From: Sphingomicrobium sediminis
GTDB taxonomy: Bacteria; Pseudomonadota; Alphaproteobacteria; Sphingomonadales; Sphingomonadaceae
Length of the DNA: 64,000 nt
Direction of reading: 5' to 3'
Assembly: GCF_023805295.1 (NCBI RefSeq)
Contig: NZ_JAMSHT010000001.1
Coordinates: 1,550,001-1,614,000, forward strand
Shown here one piece after another: positions 9,357-17,886 of this stretch. A model generated the notes under the pieces. The model was not told the DNA's origin. It worked only from the letters and a program-made list of their open reading frames with translations, and did not search any database. The number at the start of each line of letters is the position of its first letter. Position 1 is the stretch's first letter. Both the position numbers and the translations under genes were made by a program.

Positions 9357-10018
9357 CCGACCTCGCCATTTACGACATGGACAAGACGGTCACGCGGCGG
9401 CCGACCTACACGCCCTTCCTGATGCACGTCGCGCTGCGCACGGCGCCATGGCGGCTGCTCCTGCTGCCGTTCGTGGCGGTCTCGTTGCTGCTCTATGGCG
9501 CCAAGGCCATTGACCGCGCGCGGCTCAAGGAGATCAACCATCGGCTGCTGATCGGCGGCAAGGTCGATCCCGCTCGCCTCGCGCCGCATGTCGAAAGCTT
9601 TTCGCGCATCACGCTGCAGCGCAACCTGCGCCCTGGTGCGCGTGCCGCCATCCGGCGCGACAAGGAGGAAGGACGCATGCTCGTCCTCGCCACCGCCAGC
9701 TATCGCTTCTACGCCGAAGCGATCGGCAAAGCGTTGGGCTTCGATCATGTCATCGGCACCGAAGCGGTCGAGGATGAACGCCAGCGCCTGTGCGCCCGGA
9801 TCGATGGCGAAAATTGCTATGCGGCGGCCAAGAAGCGCATGGTCGACGCCTGGCTCGCGAGCGCGGCGATCGAGCCGGGCACGATCGCCTTCTACAGCGA
9901 CCATCATAGCGACCAGCCCATGTTCGACATGGCGGACGAGCCGGTCGCGGTGAATCCGGACGAGACGCTCCGCCAGCGCGCCCGCAAGCGCGGCTGGCGG
10001 ATCGAGGACTGGGGCTAG
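9353..10018 (+). CDS. HAD-IB family phosphatase (CicA/SerB-like)
   Basis: HAD hydrolase of 221 aa with the nucleophile motif DMDKT (D8 and D10) and the C-terminal YSDHHSD acidic motif that binds Mg2+. A hydrophobic stretch after the first motif (about 22-50) suggests membrane association, as in Caulobacter CicA-like HAD-IB proteins. It starts within the stop of the phosphatidyltransferase gene (ATGA). A natural reading is that it dephosphorylates the phospholipid phosphate made by that enzyme, as in two-step PG- or PI-type synthesis. That role is inference. The stop shares CTAG with the convergent neighbour. Confidence 0.88.
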   Translation: MTDLAIYDMDKTVTRRPTYTPFLMHVALRTAPWRLLLLPFVAVSLLLYGAKAIDRARLKEINHRLLIGGKVDPARLAPHVESFSRITLQRNLRPGARAAIRRDKEEGRMLVLATASYRFYAEAIGKALGFDHVIGTEAVEDERQRLCARIDGENCYAAAKKRMVDAWLASAAIEPGTIAFYSDHHSDQPMFDMADEPVAVNPDETLRQRARKRGWRIEDWG

Positions 10019-11289
10019 ACCGCGTCCAGCGCGTTGGCGAAGTCGGCGATCAGGTCGTCGGCCGCTTCAATCCCGATCGAGATACGCACCAGATTGTCGG
10101 TGATCTTGAGCTGCTGACGGCGCTCTTCCGGCACCGACAGGTGCGTCATGGCGGCGGGCGCGCTGGCAAGCGTTTCGGTGCCGCCGAGGCTGACCGCGAG
10201 CTTGGCGATCTTCAAGGCATCGAGGAAGGCGAATGCCTCCTTTTCGCCGCCCTTGAGGTAGAGCGAGAAGGTCGAGCCTGCGCCCAGTTCGTGACGGTCG
10301 TAAATGTCGCGCTGGCGACTGCCTTCGGGAAGGAAGCCCAGATAGCCGACACTTTCGACCTTGGGATGGTCCCGGAGGAATTCGCAAACCGCCTTGGCGT
10401 TCTCGCCGGCACGGGTCATGCGCAGTTCGAGCGTCTCGAGGCTGCGCATCAGCATCCAGGCGGTGTTGGCATCGCAAATGCCGCCCAGCGTGTTCCGCAT
10501 CGGGCGGATCTGGTCGATCAGCGCCTGCTTGCCGGTAATGCCGCCCGCGACGAGGTCCGAATGGCCGCCGACATATTTGGTAAGGCTGTAGATCGAGAGG
10601 TCCGCGCCATGCGCCTGCGGCTTCGACCAGAGCGGGCCGAGGAACGTGTTGTCGATGGCGATCGGGGGGACGTCGCCGCCATCGAATGCGGCATCGGCAG
10701 CAGCGCGCACGGCCTGCACGTCGACCAGGGCGTTGGTCGGGTTGCCCGGGCTCTCGAGGTAGATCATCGCGACCTTGCCGCCCTTGTCCGCGGCCATCTG
10801 CTTGGCCTTGGCGATGGTGGCGTCGATGACGTCGCGCTCGGCGCTGGCCGGGAAGTCGATATGCTGCACGCCGAACTGCGGCAGGATCTTCATGATCACG
10901 CTCTCGGTCGCGGCATAAAGCGGGCCCGACATCACGATCACGTCATTGGGGCGCGCGAAGCTCAGCAACAGCAGCGCGATGGCGGTCATCCCGCTCGAGA
11001 AAACCAGCGCGTCGTCGGCATCTTCCCACAGCGCCAGGCGATCCTCGAGGATTTCTTGGTTGGGATTGTTGAAACGCGCATAGACGAGCCCGTCCATGCC
11101 ACCACCCGGACGCTTGCCGGTAATGCCCTCGAAGAAATGCTTGCCGTCCTGCGCCTTGTTGAAGACGTAGGTCGAGGTGTGGAAGATCGGGGCCTTGAGG
11201 CTCTGTTCGGACAGCTTCGGGTCGAAACCATAGCCCATCATGAGCGTCGAGGGGTCGATCTGGTGGTTACCGATCTTGCGATCTTTCAC
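10015..11289 (-). CDS. Cystathionine gamma-synthase / methionine gamma-lyase family PLP enzyme
   Basis: Trans-sulfuration family enzyme of 424 aa. It shows YARFNNP (70-76), SSGMTAI (98-104), D213 in AIDNTFLGP and the PLP lysine K238 in SLTKYVGGHSD. Members catalyse gamma- or beta-replacement or elimination on sulfur amino acids or their O-acyl precursors. The N-terminal ~30 residues are longer than in MetB and match the branch usually named cystathionine gamma-synthase family protein. It could be a lyase rather than a synthase. It is followed downstream only by the convergent HAD gene, and a 33-nt gap upstream separates it from pgeF, leaving little room for a riboswitch. Confidence 0.88.
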   Translation of the reverse strand: MKDRKIGNHQIDPSTLMMGYGFDPKLSEQSLKAPIFHTSTYVFNKAQDGKHFFEGITGKRPGGGMDGLVYARFNNPNQEILEDRLALWEDADDALVFSSGMTAIALLLLSFARPNDVIVMSGPLYAATESVIMKILPQFGVQHIDFPASAERDVIDATIAKAKQMAADKGGKVAMIYLESPGNPTNALVDVQAVRAAADAAFDGGDVPPIAIDNTFLGPLWSKPQAHGADLSIYSLTKYVGGHSDLVAGGITGKQALIDQIRPMRNTLGGICDANTAWMLMRSLETLELRMTRAGENAKAVCEFLRDHPKVESVGYLGFLPEGSRQRDIYDRHELGAGSTFSLYLKGGEKEAFAFLDALKIAKLAVSLGGTETLASAPAAMTHLSVPEERRQQLKITDNLVRISIGIEAADDLIADFANALDAV

Positions 11290-11322
11290 GTGGCGTTCTC
11301 CTGAAGAAAATTCGGGCGCTGA

Positions 11323-12093
11323 TTAGCGCGTGGCGGGCGCAATGCCAATGAGGCTGATCTGGCGCCCGTAATTGGCCGCGCCCTCATGGGTCGCGCGGCG
11401 GAAACTGAAATAGCGGTCGGGCTGGGCATAGGTATCCTCGCCGGCCATCCAGACCGAGCGAACGCCCGCGCCGGCGAGCCGCGCCGCGACATAGCTTTCA
11501 AGGTCGAAATGCGGCTTGCCCGTCGAGCCCTCGCGAAAGAAACGCATGTTTTCCGGGTCTTCCTGCTCGAACGGCGTCACGAAATCCTCGCCTACTTCAT
11601 AGCTTTTCTGGGCGATGCAGGGGCCGATGGCGGCATCGATGCGACGGGGCTCCGCGCCCAGCATGATCATCGCGCCAATGGCCTTGTCGGTGACCCCGCC
11701 TATCGCCCCGCGCCAGCCGGCATGCGCGGCAGCGACAACGCCGGCTTCCCGGTCGGCAAGTAGGACCGGCGCGCAATCGGCGGTCACAATGCCGAGCAGG
11801 AGGCCGGGCGTCTTGGTTGCGACGGCATCGGCCGTGGGCCGCGCGTCGATCGGCCATGCCTCGGTCGCGATCGCCACATCGGGCGAATGGACCTGGTAGG
11901 GCGCGGCGATATCGGCGCCCTCGATCATCGCATCGGCGGCGAGGCGACGGTTGGCGCGTACCGCATCGGGATCATCGTCGGCGCCGAAACCGCAATTGAG
12001 ACCTTCGACGGGCGGCCTCGACACGCCCCCGGGGCGACCGAAGAAGCCATGCGCGACGCCGTCCAACGCAGGCGCCGTCACGATGTCGAGCAT
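11323..12093 (-). CDS. pgeF: Peptidoglycan editing factor PgeF (YfiH, laccase-domain)
   Basis: Protein of 256 aa in the YfiH/PgeF family. It has FGRPGGVS near the N-terminus, TADCAPVLL, AAHAGWRGA and GPCI, which carry the conserved His and Cys residues of the active site. The family removes misincorporated residues from peptidoglycan precursors and has been called polyphenol oxidase. The start is ATG 12093, 2 nt after the methyltransferase stop (TGAGCATG). The longer open frame upstream is a shadow of the methyltransferase gene. It is part of an lgt-methyltransferase-pgeF minus-strand operon. Confidence 0.92.
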   Translation of the reverse strand: MLDIVTAPALDGVAHGFFGRPGGVSRPPVEGLNCGFGADDDPDAVRANRRLAADAMIEGADIAAPYQVHSPDVAIATEAWPIDARPTADAVATKTPGLLLGIVTADCAPVLLADREAGVVAAAHAGWRGAIGGVTDKAIGAMIMLGAEPRRIDAAIGPCIAQKSYEVGEDFVTPFEQEDPENMRFFREGSTGKPHFDLESYVAARLAGAGVRSVWMAGEDTYAQPDRYFSFRRATHEGAANYGRQISLIGIAPATR

Positions 12094-12095
12094 GC

Positions 12096-13076
12096 TCACG
12101 CCCCGAGACCTGCCGGTGCGGGCCAGCCGCGATGGTGGACGGCCATCACCTTGAACAAGGTGCCCATCCCCTCGGGCGAAGACAGGCGGCGACGTGCCGC
12201 CGCGATATTGTCGGCTTCGGCGGGATTGGCACCGGCAAGGCTCATCGCCCGCGGCCCCAGCCCCAGCGTCTCCAGCCACGTGCCCTGCGTCATGACCGGT
12301 GTCACGCGCGCGCCCGCTTCCGTTGCGGCGGTGCGAAGCGCGGCAAAATCGACATGGGCGGTCAAATCGGACGTTCCGGGATGCGCAAGCGGTTCGACCT
12401 TCTCGTGACGCTTCACTGCCTGCAACGTGTCGCCTTGCTCGCCCTCGCCATAACCATAGTCGATCACCAGCAGGACGCCGCCATATTGCGCGAGATGCGC
12501 GGCCAGCTTGCCCATCAACTCAACGGACACCTCAGATTCCTCGCGGGTCACCTCGCCGTCGGGCGTGAGCATCAACTCGTCCCCTCCGAGCGCGACCATC
12601 CGCTCCTCGTCACCGACCCATTGCGCGACCGGCAAAGCGTCGAAAAATTCGTTGGCGACGATCATCAGCGGTCGCTCGGGCAGATTGTCGATCGTCTCGA
12701 GCCACACGGCGGTCGGATGCCGCTTTTCCTGTTCGCGGCGCAGCGCCGGACTGGTCTCGACGAAATTGACGCCGCCCTTGAACCCGACCCCGCGCAGCAG
12801 CTTCAGCGCGTCGGTTGCCAGCGTGCCGCGGCCCGGCCCCAATTCGGCATAAGCCGCATCGGCTGGCGCGCCGGCACGCAGGAACAGGTCGGCAAGCGCG
12901 GCGCCGACCATCTCGCCGAACATCTGGCTGATTTCGGGCGCGGTCGTGAAGTCACCCGCCCGCCCGAGCGGGTCGCGGCTCGCATAATAAGCCGTATTGC
13001 ACATCTCCATATAGTCATGGAGACGCAGCGGCCCCTCGGCCTCGATGCGCGCCTTGATCTCTTCGCGCAGGCTCAC
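12096..13076 (-). CDS. Class I SAM-dependent methyltransferase, NDUFAF7/MidA-like
   Basis: Protein of 326 aa of the NDUFAF7/DUF185 type. It has the family hallmarks DYME near the N-terminus, GRAGDFTTAPEISQMFGE, the SAM motif ELGPGRGTLA and the later VIDYGYGE. Mitochondrial homologues methylate an arginine of a complex I subunit, and the bacterial substrate is often assumed similar. The start is GTG 13076 (MSLREEIKARIE), overlapping the lgt stop by 4 nt (GTGA). No better ATG exists after the lgt stop. Translational coupling to lgt and pgeF is likely. Confidence 0.88.
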   Translation of the reverse strand: MSLREEIKARIEAEGPLRLHDYMEMCNTAYYASRDPLGRAGDFTTAPEISQMFGEMVGAALADLFLRAGAPADAAYAELGPGRGTLATDALKLLRGVGFKGGVNFVETSPALRREQEKRHPTAVWLETIDNLPERPLMIVANEFFDALPVAQWVGDEERMVALGGDELMLTPDGEVTREESEVSVELMGKLAAHLAQYGGVLLVIDYGYGEGEQGDTLQAVKRHEKVEPLAHPGTSDLTAHVDFAALRTAATEAGARVTPVMTQGTWLETLGLGPRAMSLAGANPAEADNIAAARRRLSSPEGMGTLFKVMAVHHRGWPAPAGLGA

Positions 13077-14011
13077 GCCACGCTCGTGCCGCCGGCGATC
13101 GGTTCGACGCGCTGGCGGCGCTTCTTGGCAGTGAGCATGAGATAGAGCCCGCCGAGGATCATCGGAACGCACAGCCACTGACCCATCGACATGCCGGTCG
13201 ACGCGGCGAACTCGGAGAGATGCGCGTCGGGCTCCCGGACATATTCGATGCCGAAGCGGAAGATGCCATAGCCAAGCCCGAAAGCGCCCATCAGGAAGCC
13301 CGGATAATAGCGCACCTTGGTCTTCCAGAAGAGGATGGCGAGGATGATGAAGAGGACGAGCCCTTCGAGCAACGCTTCATAAAGCTGGCTCGGATGGCGC
13401 GGCGGGCCAAGCATCGCGACGCCATTGACGTTCTCGACGAAGCGCACGGCCCAAGGCACGGTCGTCACGCCGCCCCATAGCTCACCGTTGACGAAATTGG
13501 CCATGCGCCCGAGCCCGAGCCCGATCGGCGCGCAACAGGCGATATAGTCGTTGACCCGGAGCCACTGCAGCCCCTGGCTACGCGCATAGAGGATGATGGC
13601 GACCGAAACGCCGATCATGCCGCCATGAAAGCTCATGCCCCCGTCGCGCAAATTGAGGATGCCGAATGGCGCCGGCAGGTCGACCCCGAACATGGTCGTG
13701 CCCTGCGTCAGATAGAGTTCGAGATTGTAGAACAAAACATAGCCGAGGCGGCCGCCGAGGATGACACCAAGCGCCGACCAGAAGACGAGATCGTCGACAT
13801 GGCGCTTGGCCATGGGCGAGCCCGGCTGGCGGCTCATCTTGAGCACATACCAATAGCCGATGAAGATGCCGGCAATGTAAGCAAGGCTGTACCATTTGAG
13901 CTCGTAAATGCCGAAATTGATGGCCGTGTCGCTGATCCCGAGATCGGGAAAGGCGACATATTGGTCGGCATTGGGCACGGTTTCGGCGCTGGTCGGCGGG
14001 TTTGCGGGCAT
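13073..14011 (-). CDS. lgt: Prolipoprotein diacylglyceryl transferase
   Basis: Inner-membrane enzyme of 312 aa that adds diacylglycerol from phosphatidylglycerol to the lipobox cysteine of prolipoproteins. It has about seven membrane segments, the essential signature GRMANFVNGELWG and the upstream GGMSFHGG motif. The many lipoproteins in this window (the auxiliary lipoprotein, the 28.4-kb protein, GH3 and oligopeptidase B) would be its clients. It is first in the lgt-methyltransferase-pgeF operon and divergent from the acyl-CoA synthetase gene across 67 bp. Confidence 0.96.
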   Translation of the reverse strand: MPANPPTSAETVPNADQYVAFPDLGISDTAINFGIYELKWYSLAYIAGIFIGYWYVLKMSRQPGSPMAKRHVDDLVFWSALGVILGGRLGYVLFYNLELYLTQGTTMFGVDLPAPFGILNLRDGGMSFHGGMIGVSVAIILYARSQGLQWLRVNDYIACCAPIGLGLGRMANFVNGELWGGVTTVPWAVRFVENVNGVAMLGPPRHPSQLYEALLEGLVLFIILAILFWKTKVRYYPGFLMGAFGLGYGIFRFGIEYVREPDAHLSEFAASTGMSMGQWLCVPMILGGLYLMLTAKKRRQRVEPIAGGTSVA

Positions 14012-14078
14012 TCTGGGCTTTCCTAGTCTGTCACTGCCTCATAGGGTGGCGACGCGTAAAGGCAAAGGAGAGAGATGA

Positions 14079-15737
14079 ATGCCCAGTCCGCTTGACCAGA
14101 AATATGAAGCCGTATTGGCAGCCCTCAGCGGACCGGGCGGACGGATCGTCATCGACCAGGACGAGCAGGGTCGCAGCTTCGTCGCCAACTTCCCGCAGAC
14201 GCTGCCGATGTTCTTCGGCATGTTCGCGCAGCTTTACGGCCCCAACGATTTCGTCATCTCGGGCGACGAGCGCCTGACCTATGCCGAGTTCGATGCGCTT
14301 TCGACCAAGGCCGCGCAGGGCCTAGTCGCGATGGGTATCGAGAAAGGCGACCGTGTCGGCATCGCGATGCGCAACTGCACCGCCTGGGTCGTTGCCTATG
14401 CCGCCATCGCCAAGGCCGGCGGCGTCGCGACGCTCATCAACGGCTGGTGGCGCCATGAGGAATTGGCACATGCGATCGAACTGACCGAGCCCAAGGCCGT
14501 CATCTGTGATCATCCACGCGCGCGCCTCATCGAGAAGCTGGGCACCGACACCAAGGTCGTCGATGCAGATATCGACCAGCCGATCACGCAGGCGCTGGCC
14601 GACCTGATGGGCGCCGACGAGGGTACTGCGCTTCCCGAAGTGCAGCCCGAGGACGATGCCACCATCCTCTTCACCTCGGGTTCGACCGGCAAGGCCAAGG
14701 GCGCGCTGTCGACCCACCGCCAGGTCGTGCAGGGCGCCTATATCTATGTCGTCTCGCTCATGACGCTGCGCGGGATCCTCGAGAGCGAGGGCAATCCGGT
14801 GCCCGAGCAGATGCGCGCGCTCGTCAGCGTGCCGCTTTTCCACGTCACCGGCCAGACCCCGGTCATGCTCACCAGCTATGTCATCAACCGCGCGCTGGTC
14901 CTCATGCCCAAATGGGATGTCGAGCTCGCCATGCAGCTCATCCAGGACGAAAAGGTCACTGTCTTTACCGGCGTGCCGACCATGGCGCTCGAGCTCATGG
15001 CGCATCCCAAGAAGGACGAATACGACCTCTCCAGCCTTGGCGACATCAATTCGGGCGGGGCGCCGCGCCCTGCCGCCCACCTCAAGCGCCAGAAGGACGA
15101 CCTGCCCGGCACACGATCGATCCAGGGCTATGGCCTGACCGAAACCAATGCGGTGGGCTGCGGCAATATCTGGGACAATTACCTTGCCAAGCCGACCTCG
15201 ACCGGCGCGCCGCAAAAGCCGTTCGTGAAGGTCGCCATCCTCGATGATGAGGGTAATCACTTGCCCGCCGGCCAGACTGGCGAAGTCGCGATCCAGGCCC
15301 CCGCCACGATCAAGGGTTATTTCCGCGACCCCGAAGCGACCGCGGAAGCCTATACCGACGATCATTATTTCCGCACCGGCGATGTCGGCTATCTCGACGA
15401 AGAGGATTATCTCTTCATCGTCGACCGCAAGAAATCGATCATCATCCGTGGCGGCGAGAATATCGCCTCGGCCGAAGTCGAGCAGGCGCTCTACGAGCAT
15501 CCAGCCGTCGTCGAATGCGTCGTCCTGCCGCGCAAGAACGAGCGGTTGGGCGAAGTCCCGATCGCGGTGGTGCTGTGCAAGGGCGAATGCACACCGCATG
15601 ATCTCGAAGCGCATTGCGCCTCCAAGCTTGCTGCCTTCAAGGTGCCCGAGGAGTTCATCATGGCCGACGCGCCGCTGCCGCGGCTCGGCACCGGCAAGAT
15701 CGACCGCGTGACGCTCCAGAAGCAATATGGCGAATAA
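14079..15737 (+). CDS. Class I adenylate-forming acyl-CoA synthetase
   Basis: AMP-dependent acyl-CoA ligase of 552 aa. The phosphate-binding loop TSGSTGKAKG is at about residues 198-208, with GYGLTET in the middle and the hinge and C-terminal motifs RTGDVGYLDE, VDRKKS and IIRGGENI. The catalytic C-terminal lysine is in GTGKIDR. It probably activates a medium- or long-chain fatty acid or a related carboxylate. GGAGAGAG 5-10 nt upstream supports the start. It stands 27 nt before the molybdenum hydroxylase gene on the same strand, with no obvious functional link. Confidence 0.9.
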   Translation: MPSPLDQKYEAVLAALSGPGGRIVIDQDEQGRSFVANFPQTLPMFFGMFAQLYGPNDFVISGDERLTYAEFDALSTKAAQGLVAMGIEKGDRVGIAMRNCTAWVVAYAAIAKAGGVATLINGWWRHEELAHAIELTEPKAVICDHPRARLIEKLGTDTKVVDADIDQPITQALADLMGADEGTALPEVQPEDDATILFTSGSTGKAKGALSTHRQVVQGAYIYVVSLMTLRGILESEGNPVPEQMRALVSVPLFHVTGQTPVMLTSYVINRALVLMPKWDVELAMQLIQDEKVTVFTGVPTMALELMAHPKKDEYDLSSLGDINSGGAPRPAAHLKRQKDDLPGTRSIQGYGLTETNAVGCGNIWDNYLAKPTSTGAPQKPFVKVAILDDEGNHLPAGQTGEVAIQAPATIKGYFRDPEATAEAYTDDHYFRTGDVGYLDEEDYLFIVDRKKSIIIRGGENIASAEVEQALYEHPAVVECVVLPRKNERLGEVPIAVVLCKGECTPHDLEAHCASKLAAFKVPEEFIMADAPLPRLGTGKIDRVTLQKQYGE

Positions 15738-15764
15738 GGGCTAGGACGGGGCTTGGGGGCGGCG

Positions 15765-17882
15765 ATGCAGATCGACCGACGGAGCCTTCTCATTGCGGGC
15801 GGGGTCGGCGCCGGGCTGCTGGTCGCCTGGCGGCTTTGGCCCGAAGGCGATGCCCCGCTCCCCGTCCCCGAGGGCAGCGCCGAGATTGGCGGACTGATCA
15901 GCCTCGCGCCGTCGGGCGAGATCACCCTCCACATCCCGCAGGTCGAGACCGGCCAGGGCATCTGGACCGCGCTGGCACAGCTTGCCGCCGATGAAATGGG
16001 CGCACGCCTCGAAGATGTGGCGGTGCAGCCGCTGCAGGCCGGCGCAGGTTTCGCTAACCCGGTCATTGCCGAAGCATTCGGGCGCAATGTCCGGCTGACG
16101 GGCGCGGCGACTTCCGTGCGCGGCTTTGCCGAACCGGTGCGCCAGGCCGCCGCCGGCATTCGCGGCCTGCTGCTCGCAGAAGCCGAAGCGCTAACCGACA
16201 TCGACGCGACAAGCCTCACCGCCATCAATAGCGAGATCATCGGCGGGCCGCGCCCGCTCGCCTTTGCCGACCTTGCGGAAGGCGCTGCCTCGCGATCGGT
16301 CCCGGGCGGCATGACCCTGCGCGAATGGGGATCGGGCGGCATTGCCGGCACCAGCGCACCGCGGATCGACATCGCCGCCAAGGCGCGCGGCCTCTGGCGC
16401 TTCGCAAGCGATGTCCGGCTGCCCAACATGATCCATGCCGCCGCGCGGCTGGCGCCGCGCGGCCAGCGCATCACGCGGCTCGACCGCGCCGCCGCAGACC
16501 GTCCGGGCCTCATCGACCTCATCGAAACTCCAAACTATGTCGCGGCACTGGGCGAAAGCTGGTGGCAGGCCGAGCAGGCGCTGGTCGCCGCTCGCGTCCG
16601 CTTCGACACCGCCCCGCTCGACGATGCCTCGCTCTCTGCGCGGCTCGATGCGGCGATGAATGAGGGCCGCGGCGAGACTCAGTTCGCGCGCGGCGATGCA
16701 TCGCGTGCGCTGCGCGGCGCCGAAGCGCCCTTGTCCGCGCGCTACCGTTTCGCGCCGCTCGTCCATCACGGATTGGAGCCCATGTCTTGCGCTGCGCGCC
16801 AGCGGAGCGATGGCGGGCTCGATATCTGGGCCACCACGCAGGCGCCAGATGCGCTGCGCGAGGCCGTCGCTGCCGCTACCGGCGTTGCCATCGGTGCCGT
16901 TTCGGTCATCCCCATGGGGGTTGGCGACGATAGCGGCCGCGCTATCGAGAATGACGCCGCGCCGATCGCTGCGCAGCTAGCCATCCGCACCGAACGCCCG
17001 GTCATGCTGACGCTGTCCCAATCACAGACCCGCCTCACCTCGGCAATGCGCTCGCCGGGACTGGTACGGGCCAGCGCAAGGATCAGCCCCGAACGCCGGA
17101 TCGCCGCCATGCAGCTCCGGCTCGTCGCCAATGGCGGGATGGGCGCAAGCCTCGACCGGCTCGCTGGCGGCGATGGCCGCGGCATTGCGCCGGTCGTCGG
17201 TCGTACCGGCACGCCCTATGCGATCCCGGACCTCGCCATCGAAAGCGTCGATGCCGGATTGCCGCTACGCACCGGCCATCACCGCTCCAGCCTCGATGCG
17301 ATGCTCAATTTCGCCAGCGAATCCATGGTCGACGAGGTCGCGCGCGCCATTGGTGCAGAACCCGTCTCCTTCCGGATCGGCATGCTGGGCGGCGACGTGC
17401 GGCTCGCCCAATTGCTCGGCCGGGTCGCCGATGCGGCGCAGTGGGACGGTGGCGGCCCCGGTAGCGCGATGGGCGTTGCCTGCGCGGCCATCGACGGCAG
17501 CCGCATCGCGCTCATCGCCGAAGCCGAGATGGCCGCAGGGTCGCTCCGCGTGGCGCGGCTCGTCGCTGCGGTCGATTGCGGGCGCGTCATCAATCCGGGT
17601 CTCGTCGAGCAACAGGTGGCCGGTGGTTTGCTTTCCGCCTTGGCCGACATGCAGGACCCCGCGCCGGTGATCGAGCGTGCCTTGCCACGACTGCGCGGAC
17701 GGCCTGCGCGCCCTGCCATGGCGAGCATTCCCGAGATGGAAATCATCGTCATGCCGAGCGATGCGCCAATGGGCGGCGTGACCAGCCTTGGTGCGATGGG
17801 GTTGGCCCCGGCCCTTGCCAACGCGCTGGCGGCGGACCAAGGACCACGGTTGCGCACCGTGCCCTTTTCACTAGATCGCTAG
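15765..17882 (+). CDS. Molybdopterin-binding subunit of an isoquinoline 1-oxidoreductase-type hydroxylase (IorB-like)
   Basis: Protein of 705 aa resembling the large Mo-binding subunit of periplasmic aldehyde or N-heterocycle hydroxylases. The N-terminus IDRRSLLIAGGVGAG is a twin-arginine-type leader followed by a membrane segment. ETGQGIWTALAQLAADEMGA and the C-terminal DCGRVINPGLVEQQVAGG are family motifs. ATG 15765 is used because the frame upstream of it offers only a TTG and no leader. No [2Fe-2S] small subunit (IorA) or cytochrome gene is adjacent, which is unusual. The substrate cannot be read. Ferrochelatase begins 4 nt downstream. Confidence 0.82.
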   Translation: MQIDRRSLLIAGGVGAGLLVAWRLWPEGDAPLPVPEGSAEIGGLISLAPSGEITLHIPQVETGQGIWTALAQLAADEMGARLEDVAVQPLQAGAGFANPVIAEAFGRNVRLTGAATSVRGFAEPVRQAAAGIRGLLLAEAEALTDIDATSLTAINSEIIGGPRPLAFADLAEGAASRSVPGGMTLREWGSGGIAGTSAPRIDIAAKARGLWRFASDVRLPNMIHAAARLAPRGQRITRLDRAAADRPGLIDLIETPNYVAALGESWWQAEQALVAARVRFDTAPLDDASLSARLDAAMNEGRGETQFARGDASRALRGAEAPLSARYRFAPLVHHGLEPMSCAARQRSDGGLDIWATTQAPDALREAVAAATGVAIGAVSVIPMGVGDDSGRAIENDAAPIAAQLAIRTERPVMLTLSQSQTRLTSAMRSPGLVRASARISPERRIAAMQLRLVANGGMGASLDRLAGGDGRGIAPVVGRTGTPYAIPDLAIESVDAGLPLRTGHHRSSLDAMLNFASESMVDEVARAIGAEPVSFRIGMLGGDVRLAQLLGRVADAAQWDGGGPGSAMGVACAAIDGSRIALIAEAEMAAGSLRVARLVAAVDCGRVINPGLVEQQVAGGLLSALADMQDPAPVIERALPRLRGRPARPAMASIPEMEIIVMPSDAPMGGVTSLGAMGLAPALANALAADQGPRLRTVPFSLDR

Positions 17883-17886
17883 GCAA

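Noticed and set aside
11289..11322. Possible SAM riboswitch before the sulfur amino-acid PLP enzyme
   Set aside because: Only 33 nt separate it from pgeF, and no riboswitch fold could fit.
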